Below the pieces are notes generated by a model. That model had not been told where the DNA came from. It was given only the letters and a program-made list of their open reading frames with translations, and made no database searches. From NCBI RefSeq assembly GCF_022479115.1, contig NZ_CP092497.1, positions 434,001 through 498,000 on the forward strand: a stretch of 64,000 nt of DNA, given 5' to 3'. Source of the stretch: Amycolatopsis sp. EV170708-02-1 (lineage in GTDB: Bacteria > Actinomycetota > Actinomycetes > Mycobacteriales > Pseudonocardiaceae). How positions within the stretch are numbered: position 1 is the stretch's first letter; the number at the start of each line of letters is the position of its first letter. Shown one piece after another: positions 40,802-48,998 of this stretch. The position numbers were made by a program, and so were the translations under genes.

Positions 40802-41954
40802 GGACCGCCACCGCGAGCAGCGCGACCACGCCGCCGGTGACCATCACCGCCGGGACGGAGACCGCGTCGACGACCAGACCCCCGAGCAGTGCTCCCGCCG
40901 AAAGGGTCGCCTGGAACGACGAGGTGAACAGCACCGACGCCGCCTCGGGCGCTTGCGGAGCCGCCCTCGCGAACCACGTTCCCGAACAGACCGGGACGGC
41001 ACCATAGGCGAAACCCCAGAGCACCAGCAGCGCGAGCGCGCCCGGTTTCGAGCCGCCGAGGAACGGCAACGCGCAGGTCACCACGCCGATCAGTCCGGCA
41101 GCGGTGAGGAAGGTCAGCCGGAGGTCGCGCGCGATCGCCGCGCCCGCGGCGAAGTTGCCGGCGATCCCGGCGGTGCCGTAGACGAACAGGAAGACGGTGA
41201 TCAGCTCCGGGCTCACCTGCGTCACCTGGCGCAGCAGCGGCGTGACGTAGGTGTAGGTCCCGAAGTGGGCGAGCACGACCAGCACCGTGACGAGCAGGCC
41301 GAGCCGGGTCGCGCGCTGACGGGTCATCTCGCGCAGGACGCCGAGCCGGGTCGCACCCGCCGACGGCAGCGGGGGCAACGCCCACGCCAGCGCGGCGAGG
41401 ACTCCGGCCGTGAACACCGCCATCACGGCGAACGCCGCCCGCCAGCCGAAGAGTTCACCGAGGAAGGTCCCCGCGGGCACCCCCAGCACGGAGCCGAGCG
41501 GCACGGCGGAGAAGATCACTGCGGTCGCCGTGCCCGCGCGTTCCGGGCCGATGAGCCGGGCGGCGAGCCCGGAACCGATCGCCCAGAAGGCGCCGATCAC
41601 CAGCCCGACCAGGACTCGCGAGACCAGCACGGCCCAATAGGCGTTCGCCGTCGCCGCGAGGACGTCGGACAGGGCCAGCACCACCATCAACGCGCACAGC
41701 AGGATCCGGCGGTCGAGCCGTCCGGCGGCGACGGTGACCGCCGGGGCCGCGAGCGCGGCGAGGAAACCCGGCAGGGTCATGGTCAGGCCCGCCGTCCCCG
41801 GCGTGATCCGGAAATCCTCGCCGATCGGGGTCAGGAGGCCGATCGGCAGGATCTCCGTGGTGACGAGGGAGAAGATCCCCAGCGTCACCGCGAGGACGGC
41901 GAGCCATCCCTTCAGCGGGGTCCGTGCGGAGGTGTCGAGGGTCGAAGCGGTCAT
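40779..41954 (-). CDS. MFS exporter (DHA1-like)
   Basis: A 391-residue, 12-helix major facilitator of the drug:H+ antiporter-1 type. Signs are VTTEILPIGLLTPIGEDFRITPGTAGLTMTLPG in helix 1-2, the loop AGRLDRRILLCALMVVL, and VGLVIGAFWAIGSGLAARLIGPERAGTATAVIFSAVPLGSVLGVPAGTFLG, which is the conserved helix 4-5 antiporter motif. The ATG at 41954 begins MTASTLDTSARTPLKGW; frame upstream of it runs into the palindromic element at 42021-42103. Substrate unknown. Confidence 0.88.
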   Translation of the reverse strand: MTASTLDTSARTPLKGWLAVLAVTLGIFSLVTTEILPIGLLTPIGEDFRITPGTAGLTMTLPGFLAALAAPAVTVAAGRLDRRILLCALMVVLALSDVLAATANAYWAVLVSRVLVGLVIGAFWAIGSGLAARLIGPERAGTATAVIFSAVPLGSVLGVPAGTFLGELFGWRAAFAVMAVFTAGVLAALAWALPPLPSAGATRLGVLREMTRQRATRLGLLVTVLVVLAHFGTYTYVTPLLRQVTQVSPELITVFLFVYGTAGIAGNFAAGAAIARDLRLTFLTAAGLIGVVTCALPFLGGSKPGALALLVLWGFAYGAVPVCSGTWFARAAPQAPEAASVLFTSSFQATLSAGALLGGLVVDAVSVPAVMVTGGVVALLAVAVLSRARSA

Positions 41955-42020
41955 GTGCTCCAGCCCATCACCGCGCGGGCACCGCGGTCTGGCGGATTCG
42001 CGACGTCGATCTTGTTCGAG

Positions 42021-42103
42021 GGGCTGAAGGGGACTTTCCCCGCATGCCATGCGACGAAAGCGTCCTTCACCGCGTCGCATGCGGCGATGGGCCCCTTCAG
42101 CCC
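42021..42103. terminator. Nested palindrome downstream of the EamA gene
   Basis: Outer arms GGGCTGAAGGGG (42021-42032) and CCCCTTCAGCCC (42092-42103) are perfect. A second inverted pair, ATGCGACG and CGTCGCAT, sits inside with further imperfect pairing. It lies just past the EamA stop (42111) and before the next same-strand gene (start 41954), where it would separate the two transcripts. Confidence 0.6.
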
Positions 42104-42110
42104 ACGGGGT

Positions 42111-43007
42111 CTAGGTACGGGACCGCTGGGTCACCACGATGCAGGCGACGACGATCAGCGCGGTCACCGGCGCGGCGGCCGGGAGATGCTCGCCGAGCAG
42201 CAGGACCGCCCAGACCAGCGTCAGCAGCGGCTGGGCGAGCTGCAGCTGGCTCGCCCGCGCGACACCGATCTCGGCCATTCCCCGGTACCAGGCGAAGAAC
42301 CCGCCGAACTGCGAGATGAGCGCGACGTACAGCAGGCCGGCGATCCCCTCGCCGGTGACGTGCAGCGGCTCGGTCGCGAGCCCGAAGACGGCGAACGCCC
42401 CGGTGACCGGCAGGGCCATCACCAGCGCCCAGGCGATCACGTGCCAGCCCGCCATCTCCCTGGCCAGCCTGCCGCCCTCGGCGTACCCGAACGCGCACAG
42501 CACGAGCGCGCCGAACAGGAACAGGTCCGCTGTGGACAGTCCGCCGCCGCTCTGGGCGACGGTGAACACCACGACCGCGCTCGCGCCGACCGCGGCGGCG
42601 AGCCAGAACCGGCGGGGCGGCCGGTTCCCGGTCAGCTTCGAGGAGATGACGGCGGTGGCCAGCGGCAGCAGCCCGATCACCACCGCGGAATGCGCCGTCG
42701 ACGACGTCTTGAGCGCGAGCGTGGTCAGGATCGGGAAGGCGAGGACACAGCCGAGGGAGACCACCGCCAGGCCCCGCCATTGGTCGCGCCTCGGCAACGG
42801 GACCCGGAAGACCCGGAGACAGGTGCCGGCGACCAGCGCGGCCAGGACGCTGCGCAGCCCGGTGGCGGTCCACGGGTCGAAGCCCTTGAGCGCCCACACG
42901 GTGGCGGGGAACGTGAACGAGAAGGCGAGGACACCCAGCGCCGCCAGCGCGGTCCCGGAGCGGACCGCTACTGCCCGGTCCGCGATAGCGCTATCATCCA
43001 GTCTCAT
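42111..43007 (-). CDS. EamA/DMT-family transporter
   Basis: A 298-residue protein with ten hydrophobic helices in two homologous EamA halves (GTALAALGVLAFSFTFPATVWALKGFDPWTATGLRSVLAALVAG and the later TALVMALPVTGAFAVFG-like half). It is a drug/metabolite transporter, probably an exporter. ATG 43007 is MRLDDSAIADRAV; the frame extends to 43055 over the divergent gene. The start overlaps that of the MocR-type regulator (CATG), so the regulator almost certainly controls it. Confidence 0.85.
   Translation of the reverse strand: MRLDDSAIADRAVAVRSGTALAALGVLAFSFTFPATVWALKGFDPWTATGLRSVLAALVAGTCLRVFRVPLPRRDQWRGLAVVSLGCVLAFPILTTLALKTSSTAHSAVVIGLLPLATAVISSKLTGNRPPRRFWLAAAVGASAVVVFTVAQSGGGLSTADLFLFGALVLCAFGYAEGGRLAREMAGWHVIAWALVMALPVTGAFAVFGLATEPLHVTGEGIAGLLYVALISQFGGFFAWYRGMAEIGVARASQLQLAQPLLTLVWAVLLLGEHLPAAAPVTALIVVACIVVTQRSRT
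42984..42995. promoter_or_regulatory. Palindrome GATAGCGCTATC near overlapping start codons
   Basis: A perfect 12-bp palindrome 11 bp before the MocR-type ATG and within the 5' end of the EamA frame. A half-similar AGCGCTATCCGAT occurs at about 43062, inside the regulator gene. GntR-family regulators bind such sites, so it is a probable MocR operator. Confidence 0.5.
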
Positions 43008-44430
43008 GTCCGATGGTAGCAGCGTCACCAGCCTGGTCATACAGCTGCGGTCCACTTTGGAGCGCTATCCGATTGATGGAAAGCTCCCGTCGAGCCGGGA
43101 GCTGGTCCGGGAGCTGAAGGTGAGCCCGGTGACGGTGTCGCGCGCCATCGCCGCGCTGGCCGCCGAAGGACTGGTGATCACCCGCCCCGGTGCCGGCGTC
43201 TTCCGCGCGCCGCCGCCTCGTGAAGCGGCGGTGTCCGGCGACGTGTCGTGGCAGGAGGTGGCGCTGAGCTCCCAGTCCGGCACCCGCGCGATCGACGCGA
43301 GCGGCGTGCTCACCGCGCTGAGCGATCCGCCCTCGGGCGTCATCGACCTCAACGGCGGCTACACGCATCCGAGCCTCCAGCCGGAACGCGAACTCGCGGC
43401 GGCGTCGGCCCGTGCCGGCCGCCGTCCCGGCGCGTGGACGCGGCCGCCGATCTGCGGCCTGCCCGAACTGCGGGCCTGGTTCGCCCGCGACATCGGCAGC
43501 CCGGTGAACGTCGAGAACGTGCTGGTCACCTCGGGCGGGCAGAGCGCGCTGACCACGGCGTTGCGCGCGCTCGGCGCCCCCGGCGCGCCGGTGCTGGTGG
43601 AATCCCCGACGTATCCGGGGATGCTGGCCATCGCGCGGGCGTCCGGGCTGCGGCCGGTCCCGGTGCCGATCGACCGGGACGGCGTCCGGCCCGAACTGCT
43701 CGCGGACGCCTTCCGCGACACCGGAGCCCGGCTGTTCGTCTGCCAGCCCGCGTTCCAGAACCCGACCGGCGCGGTGCTGTGCGCCGAACGCCGCGCCGAG
43801 GTGCTGCGGATCGCCCGTGACGCGGGCGCCTTCGTGATCGAGGACGATTTCGCCCGCCTGATGGCGCATCCCGGCAGCCCGGCTCCCCCGCCGCCGCTGG
43901 TGGCCGACGACCCCGACGGCGTCGTGGTGCACATCCGCTCGCTCACGAAACCGGCGTCGCCGAGCCTGCGGATCAGCGCGCTGGCTGCCCGCGGCCCGGC
44001 ACTGGAACGGCTGCGCGGCCTCCACGCCGTCGAGAGCTTCTTCGTGCCGCGGCCGCTGCAGGAAACCGCGCTCGAACTGGTGAGCTCTCCGGCTTGGTCA
44101 CGTCACCTGCGGACGCTCGCGGCCTCGCTGCGGGAACGTCGCGACGTGGCCGTCTCGGCGCTGCGGGAGTTCCTGCCGTCCTGGCAAGCCGTGCCGGTCC
44201 CGACCGGGGGCTACCACCTGTGGCAGCCGCTCCCCGGTTTCGTCGACGAAGTAGCGCTGACCAGCGCCGCTTTCCGCGCGGGAGTAGCGGTCACCCCCGG
44301 CAGGATGTACTTCGCGGCCGAGGCGCCGGGCCCGTATCTGCGCCTGAGCTACGTCAGCGCCGCGACAGGCGCGCAGCTGCGCGAAGGCGTCCAGCGCCTT
44401 TCCCAGGCGTACCAGGAGATCCCCGGCTGA
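43006..44430 (+). CDS. MocR/PdxR-type regulator (GntR HTH + aminotransferase)
   Basis: A 474-residue regulator of the MocR subgroup. The GntR winged helix is at about 5-75 (LVIQLRSTLERYPIDGKLPSSRELVRELKVSPVTVSRAIAALAAEGLVITRPGAGVF). A fold-type I aminotransferase domain follows, with PLP-binding Lys about 315 in SLTKPASPSLRIS and FQNPTGAVLCAERR. It probably senses pyridoxal phosphate or an amino compound. Its ATG overlaps the ATG of the divergent EamA gene, so any leader would be antisense to that gene's 5' end. Confidence 0.92.
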   Translation: MSDGSSVTSLVIQLRSTLERYPIDGKLPSSRELVRELKVSPVTVSRAIAALAAEGLVITRPGAGVFRAPPPREAAVSGDVSWQEVALSSQSGTRAIDASGVLTALSDPPSGVIDLNGGYTHPSLQPERELAAASARAGRRPGAWTRPPICGLPELRAWFARDIGSPVNVENVLVTSGGQSALTTALRALGAPGAPVLVESPTYPGMLAIARASGLRPVPVPIDRDGVRPELLADAFRDTGARLFVCQPAFQNPTGAVLCAERRAEVLRIARDAGAFVIEDDFARLMAHPGSPAPPPPLVADDPDGVVVHIRSLTKPASPSLRISALAARGPALERLRGLHAVESFFVPRPLQETALELVSSPAWSRHLRTLAASLRERRDVAVSALREFLPSWQAVPVPTGGYHLWQPLPGFVDEVALTSAAFRAGVAVTPGRMYFAAEAPGPYLRLSYVSAATGAQLREGVQRLSQAYQEIPG

Positions 44431-44467
44431 CATCTCGTACGATCGCGCACGGAGGCGACGAGAAGGC

Positions 44468-45166
44468 ATGACTCAGCCGGCGGCGGAGCCGCACGATCCA
44501 CCCGGCAGGCTCTGGGAGCTGCTCGACGACGGCCAGCGCAAGGCGCTGCGGGCCGAGGCCGAACTGCGCCAGTACCCGGCGGGCACGGTGATCATCCGCG
44601 AGGGTGACCGCTCGGACTGGGTGCTGATCCTGATGACCGGGCGGGTCAAGATCACGTCGGTGTCCACCGGCGGCTACGACGCCGTGCTGGCCGTCCGCGA
44701 TCCGGGCGACATCATCGGCGAGATGGCGTCGATGGACGGCAGCCTGCGCTCGGCGACGGCGATCGCCGTCGAGCCGGTCACCGGGCTGTGGCTGTCTTCG
44801 CGGGCCTTCAACTCCGTGCTCCGCGAACAACCCGGCATCTCGGTGGTCCTGCTCCGGATCATCACCTCCCGCCTGCGCTACGCCAACTCGCGCCGCACCG
44901 AATTCGGGGACAGCACCGCCGCCGAACGCATCGCCGCCATCCTCGTCGACCTCGCCGAGCGCTACGGCGTACCCGTCGCCGAAGGCACCCTGATCGCCCT
45001 GAAGATCAACCAACGCGACCTCGCCGGGCTCGCGTCCGCGTCGCGCGAAGCCGTCGCGCGGACCCTGCGGACCTTGCGCGCCGACGGGCTGCTCAGCACC
45101 GGCCGCCAAAGGCTGGTCGTCCGGAGCCTGAACGACCTCAGGCAGCTGGCGCCCGACGACCACTGA
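44468..45166 (+). CDS. Crp/Fnr-family regulator
   Basis: A 232-residue regulator. The cyclic-nucleotide-binding jelly roll spans about 15-130 (AGTVIIREGDRSDWVLILMTGRVKITS ... GDIIGEMASMDGSLRSATAIAVEPVTGLWLSSRAF). A dimer helix and a Crp-type helix-turn-helix follow (LKINQRDLAGLASASREAVARTLRTLRADGLLSTGRQRLVV). No Cys cluster for an iron-sulfur centre is present, so it is not Fnr-like. ATG 44468 lies 38 bp after the MocR stop. The ligand is unclear. Confidence 0.9.
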   Translation: MTQPAAEPHDPPGRLWELLDDGQRKALRAEAELRQYPAGTVIIREGDRSDWVLILMTGRVKITSVSTGGYDAVLAVRDPGDIIGEMASMDGSLRSATAIAVEPVTGLWLSSRAFNSVLREQPGISVVLLRIITSRLRYANSRRTEFGDSTAAERIAAILVDLAERYGVPVAEGTLIALKINQRDLAGLASASREAVARTLRTLRADGLLSTGRQRLVVRSLNDLRQLAPDDH

Positions 45167-45176
45167 ACCAGCGTCC

Positions 45177-45773
45177 TCATCGGCGCACGGCTCTCCGGCG
45201 AAGCAGGGTCCGATGGCGTTCCACCCGAGCCCCGAACCGGGTGAGCGTTTCGTGCACGGCCGGGTCGCCGGGGTCGAACATCACGCGGTCGCGCACCAAG
45301 GCGCGCAGTTCGATGATCAGCGGCCCCGCCAGGCCTTCATGGACCTTGAGAATCGTCAGCGAGGCCAGACCACTCTGCTCCTTGTGCCAGGCGAGGACGT
45401 CGACGCGGACCGGCGCCCTCCGGAACCTCCGCACGCCCATGGCGACGAGCCCCGCGACACCCTGGCACAGCAATTCCAGCACCAGGAACGGCAGCAGGAA
45501 GAGCCCCAGCAGCAAGTACACCGGTATATGAACGAGTGCTTCCAAGAAGACCAGCAGCCCGAAAACACCCGTCGCCACCTTGTCCAGAGGTCCGTCGTCT
45601 TCGGCCTCGTCCCGGGCCTTGGGCTCGTCGTCGAGGTAGAGCCCCCAGTCCGGGGTGAGCTTGTAGTGCCGGTAACCGCCGGCGAGTCCAGCGAACGGCT
45701 GGACCCACCGGCGCCACGGGGCGAACCGGCGATCGACCGCCCATTCGCGCCCCTCCGGATCGAACACCTTCAT
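45177..45773 (-). CDS. Membrane protein of unknown function
   Basis: A 198-residue protein I do not recognise. It starts MKVFDPEGREWAVDRRFAPWRRWVQPFAGLAGGYRHYKLTPDWGLYLDDEPKARDEAEDDG, a charged cytoplasmic region. Two closely spaced membrane helices follow at about 70-120 (GVFGLLVFLEALVHIPVYLLLGLFLLPFLVLELLCQGVAGLVAMGV). The C-terminal 80 residues are charged and probably cytoplasmic (RVDVLAWHKEQSGLASLTILKVHEGLAGP). ATG 45773 is preceded by a purine-rich site; the frame runs to 45833. It is divergent from the sialidase gene. Confidence 0.7.
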   Translation of the reverse strand: MKVFDPEGREWAVDRRFAPWRRWVQPFAGLAGGYRHYKLTPDWGLYLDDEPKARDEAEDDGPLDKVATGVFGLLVFLEALVHIPVYLLLGLFLLPFLVLELLCQGVAGLVAMGVRRFRRAPVRVDVLAWHKEQSGLASLTILKVHEGLAGPLIIELRALVRDRVMFDPGDPAVHETLTRFGARVERHRTLLRRRAVRR

Positions 45774-45871
45774 CGCCCTCCCCCTCTCGATCTCGCCCCG
45801 TGTCGGCGGGATCGAGCTTGACAGGAAAAGCACCGTCGTTCTGCGTCACCTGACACAGAACGCGAGACCGG

Positions 45872-45889
45872 TTGTACGCGCCTTGTACG
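45872..45889 (+). promoter_or_regulatory. Direct repeat TTGTACG-N4-TTGTACG before the sialidase
   Basis: Two identical heptamers with an 11-bp period, about one helical turn, lie 58-75 bp upstream of the sialidase start, a plausible site for a regulator that binds direct repeats on one face of the helix. Confidence 0.35.
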
Positions 45890-45946
45890 ACCGAGAAGGA
45901 CGCTGATGCCCCGTCACCCGGAAACCATCCAGGACGGAGCAATCCC

Positions 45947-47443
45947 TTGAAGATCTCTCGCGTCGCACAGGGCCTGTTCGCGGCCCTCGTCGCCATCGCG
46001 GCGGTCGGCGCCTTCCCGGTCACCTCATTCGCCGCGACCGCCGCCGTCGGGAACACGGTGGTGTACAAACAGAAAACAGAAGGTTACGACTGTTTCAGAA
46101 TCCCCGCGATCGTCAAGGCGAACAACGGCGAGCTGCTCGCGTTCGCCGAAGGCCGCAACGGCGGCGCCAGCTTCTGCAACGACAGCGGCGACATCGACCT
46201 CGTCGTGAAACGCTCCGCCGACAACGGCAAGACCTGGAGCGCCCCGAAGATCGTCATCGAAGGTTTCGGTGACACCAAAGGAAACCCGACGCCGATCGTG
46301 ATCCCCTCCACCGGGCGGATCGTGCTGCTGTCGGTGATGGAATGCGTCAAGAACCCCGACTGCAACCGGATTCCGCGCGTCTCGATCAGCGACGACCACG
46401 GCAAGACCTGGACCGCGCCGAAGGTGCTCACCACGCAGCTCGGGTTCAGCACGGCGCCGGGCTGGCTCGCGACCGGCCCGTCACACGGCATCGTGCTGAC
46501 GCGCGGCGCGCACGCCGGCCGGATCGTCGCCGGGATGAGCTACACCGTCGACGGCAAGAACAGCGGCGCGCTGATCTACAGCGACGACCAGGGTGTCACG
46601 TGGAAGCGTGGCGCCACCGACACCCCGGCGTCGACGGCCGGGCTCAACCCGCAGGAGATCAGCGTCACCGAGCTGCTCGACGGGCGGGTCTACGCAGCGG
46701 CGCGCAACCAGGCGAACAACGACGACAAATGCCTCAGCGGGGGCGCGAAGAACCGTGCCTACGCCATCAGTTCCGACGGCGGGGCGAGCTTCTCCACCAA
46801 GTTCACCTTCGAGGAGGACCTGATCACGCCGGTGGTGCAGGCCTCGACCGCGCGGATGACCGCGACCGACAAGGCGGGCAAGTACAACCGGATCCTGTTC
46901 GCCGCGCCGTCGGTCTGCGACCGCCGCAAGGAACTCGTCGTGCGCTCGTCGTTCGACGAGGGCGCGAACTGGCAGGGCAACTCCGCCGGAACCCTGGTGT
47001 GGAGCGGTGACGCCGCGTACTCCGACATGGTCCAGCTTTCGTCGGGCTCGGTCGGCGTGCTGTACGAAGCCGGGCCGGCGGGCAACGCCAACGAGACCAT
47101 CCGCTTCTCGACCGTCACCGAGACGACCCTCGGCGCCCCGGTGTGCGGCGGCGGATACGGCGTGATCGACTCGGCGCCCCTCGGGACGGCGGGCACGGTT
47201 TACCTGTCCTACAACGCTTCCAACGGTCAGAACTGTGTCAGCACGATGAAGAGCGAAGCCGCGGGCACCGCGACCGCGACGTCGGCCTACCTCGAAGTGT
47301 CAGGGTCGTCCCGGATCACCGACTCCGGCTCGTTCTCGTGGTTCGCCGGTCCGGTGCGGGCGGCCGCGGCGGGCAAATGCGTGAAGTGGGGCGGTTCCGC
47401 GGGCGGGATCAAGTACGACAGCCCGTCCGAACACTGCGGCTGA
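45947..47443 (+). CDS. Secreted exo-alpha-sialidase (GH33-like)
   Basis: A 498-residue secreted sialidase, which would release terminal sialic acids from glycoconjugates. A signal peptide is clear (KISRVAQGLFAALVAIAAVGAFPVTSFAATA). The family motif FRIP (DCFRIPAIVKANNGELLAFAEGR) supplies the first arginine. Asp-box repeats occur at SADNGKTW, SDDHGKTW, SDDQGVTW, SSDGGASF and SFDEGANW, as in six-bladed sialidase propellers. Further conserved regions include PTPIVIPSTGRIVLLS and the C-terminal Arg in ETIRFSTVTE. I chose TTG 45947 because GGAG stands 7 nt upstream and the signal peptide starts there. A C-terminal carbohydrate module was not recognised. Confidence 0.88.
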   Translation: MKISRVAQGLFAALVAIAAVGAFPVTSFAATAAVGNTVVYKQKTEGYDCFRIPAIVKANNGELLAFAEGRNGGASFCNDSGDIDLVVKRSADNGKTWSAPKIVIEGFGDTKGNPTPIVIPSTGRIVLLSVMECVKNPDCNRIPRVSISDDHGKTWTAPKVLTTQLGFSTAPGWLATGPSHGIVLTRGAHAGRIVAGMSYTVDGKNSGALIYSDDQGVTWKRGATDTPASTAGLNPQEISVTELLDGRVYAAARNQANNDDKCLSGGAKNRAYAISSDGGASFSTKFTFEEDLITPVVQASTARMTATDKAGKYNRILFAAPSVCDRRKELVVRSSFDEGANWQGNSAGTLVWSGDAAYSDMVQLSSGSVGVLYEAGPAGNANETIRFSTVTETTLGAPVCGGGYGVIDSAPLGTAGTVYLSYNASNGQNCVSTMKSEAAGTATATSAYLEVSGSSRITDSGSFSWFAGPVRAAAAGKCVKWGGSAGGIKYDSPSEHCG

Positions 47444-47452
47444 GCACTACGT

Positions 47453-47498
47453 CTCGTGAGTGGTAAGGACGGTTCTAACCGTCCTTACCACTCACGAG
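47453..47498. terminator. 22-bp perfect palindrome between convergent genes
   Basis: The arms (47453-47474 and 47477-47498) are 22 bp, perfect, and separated only by CT. They begin CTCGTGAGTGGTAAGG and end with its complement. The element fills the gap between the sialidase stop (47443) and the stop of the opposite MFS gene (47500), so it can end transcription both ways. Confidence 0.8.
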
Positions 47499-47499
47499 G

Positions 47500-48909
47500 T
47501 CACGCGCGGCGCGTCACCCACCAGAGCCTCGCGCCCAGCACCGCGGCGACGGCGGCCGCGGCGGTGAGCCACCAGAACGTCGCTTGGAACGCCGAATCCG
47601 CTCCCGCGGGCAACAGGTTCGCCAGTACGACGGCGAACAGGGCGGTCCCGGCGGCCCCGCCGACCCGGCTGACGATGTTGATCTGCGCGGCGGCGTCGGG
47701 CAACTGGTCCTTGGTGACCGCGGCGTACCCGGCCGTCGTCGCGGGCATCAGCAGGAAGGCCACGGCGATTCCCCTGGCCAGCAACAGGATCTGCACGACG
47801 GCACCGTCCGGCGGGAAGCCGCCGATGGCGAAGGGGACGGTGGTGGCGAGCGTCGCGACACTCCCCCAGGCGGCGACGAGGCCCGCGCCGTAGCGGTCGG
47901 TGAGCTTGCCGGAGATCGGCAACGCGATCGCCGAACCGACCCCGAGCCCCATCAGCAGCAGCCCCGTCTCGACGACCCCGCTCCCGCCCAGCACCTGGAA
48001 GTACAGCGGCAGCAGGAAAAGCGCGCCGAACAACGCGGGCGCGGCGAAGAAGGACAACGCGGCCGCGGCGGTGTAGACGCGGCTGGAGAACAACGTCAGG
48101 TCCAAGACCGGGTTCTCCCGGCCCCACGACCGCCGGACGAACAACGCCAGCAGCACGACCCCCGCCACGAGCGGCGCCAGCACCCCCGCGCCGAACTCCT
48201 CGCCACCCTCGCCCCAGGTGGTGAGCCCGTACAGCAGCGCCGGGATTCCCGCGCTCACCAGGACGAAGCCGAGCCAGTCGGGCCGGGTCGCCGCTCCCTT
48301 CGCGCCGCGAGGCACCAAGCGCAGCCCGAGCACCAGCGCGATCACGCCGACCGGGATGTTGATCAGGAACAGCCATTCCCAGGAAAGACCGCGCAACAGC
48401 AGCCCACCGAGAACCGGGCCGAAGGCCGGGCCGACGCTCATCACGATGCCCAGCGTCCCCATGACGCGGCCGAGCCGGGTGGGGCCGACCGCCTGACCGA
48501 GCACCGTTTGCCCGGCGGGCAGGAGCAGACCGGCGGCGAGCCCCTGCAGCACCCGCAGCCCGATCAGCCAGCCGACGTTCCCGGCGAGCGCGCACAGCAC
48601 CGAAGCCACGGTGAACGCCGCCAGCGACACCAGCCAGACCCGGCCCGCGCCGAAGCGGCGGCTGAGCCAGCCGCACAACGGCAGCGCGACCGCCAGCGCG
48701 ACCAGGTACGCGGTGAAAACCCATTGCACGGAGGCGATTCCGGCGCCGAGTTCACGGGTGAGCGTCTCGGCCCCGACCGCGAGGACCGTGGTGTCCAGCA
48801 TGGTCATGAACGCGCCGAGCACGATCACCCAGGCCATCCGCCAGGTCTCGGCCGGAATCCTGTCCGGCGGCGGGGCCGGGTTCGCCCGCCGTTCCAGCGA
48901 AACAGCCAT
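47500..48909 (-). CDS. DHA2-family MFS exporter (EmrB/QacA-like)
   Basis: A 469-residue, 14-helix drug:H+ antiporter-2 protein. Motifs: LGAFMTMLDTTVLAVGAETLTRELGAGIASVQWVFTAYLVALAVALPLCGWLSRRFGAGRVW, with the D1 and A-loop signatures, and LGTLGIVMSVGPAFGPVLGGLLLRGLSWEWLFLINIPVG, the antiporter motif C. It likely exports lipophilic compounds. ATG 48909 is preceded by AGGAG. The promoter region at 48959-48982 has a MerR-type layout, yet no merR gene is adjacent. Confidence 0.9.
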   Translation of the reverse strand: MAVSLERRANPAPPPDRIPAETWRMAWVIVLGAFMTMLDTTVLAVGAETLTRELGAGIASVQWVFTAYLVALAVALPLCGWLSRRFGAGRVWLVSLAAFTVASVLCALAGNVGWLIGLRVLQGLAAGLLLPAGQTVLGQAVGPTRLGRVMGTLGIVMSVGPAFGPVLGGLLLRGLSWEWLFLINIPVGVIALVLGLRLVPRGAKGAATRPDWLGFVLVSAGIPALLYGLTTWGEGGEEFGAGVLAPLVAGVVLLALFVRRSWGRENPVLDLTLFSSRVYTAAAALSFFAAPALFGALFLLPLYFQVLGGSGVVETGLLLMGLGVGSAIALPISGKLTDRYGAGLVAAWGSVATLATTVPFAIGGFPPDGAVVQILLLARGIAVAFLLMPATTAGYAAVTKDQLPDAAAQINIVSRVGGAAGTALFAVVLANLLPAGADSAFQATFWWLTAAAAVAAVLGARLWWVTRRA

Positions 48910-48958
48910 CGGGGTGTTCTCCTCACGTGCCCGGGGATCTTGACCCGGCTCACGCTAA

Positions 48959-48982
48959 GACCTCTACTTAACTCAAGGTCAA
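48959..48982 (-). promoter_or_regulatory. MerR-type operator/promoter of the DHA2 exporter
   Basis: Read on the minus strand, TTGACC (48977-48982) is followed after a 19-bp spacer by TAGCGT. The spacer contains the dyad GACCT/AGGTC (48976-48980 and 48959-48963). The overlong spacer and the flanking sequence CTTGACCTTGA ... AGGTCTT match the operator at 7466-7488. Confidence 0.55.
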
Positions 48983-48998
48983 GTGAAGAACACCTCGA

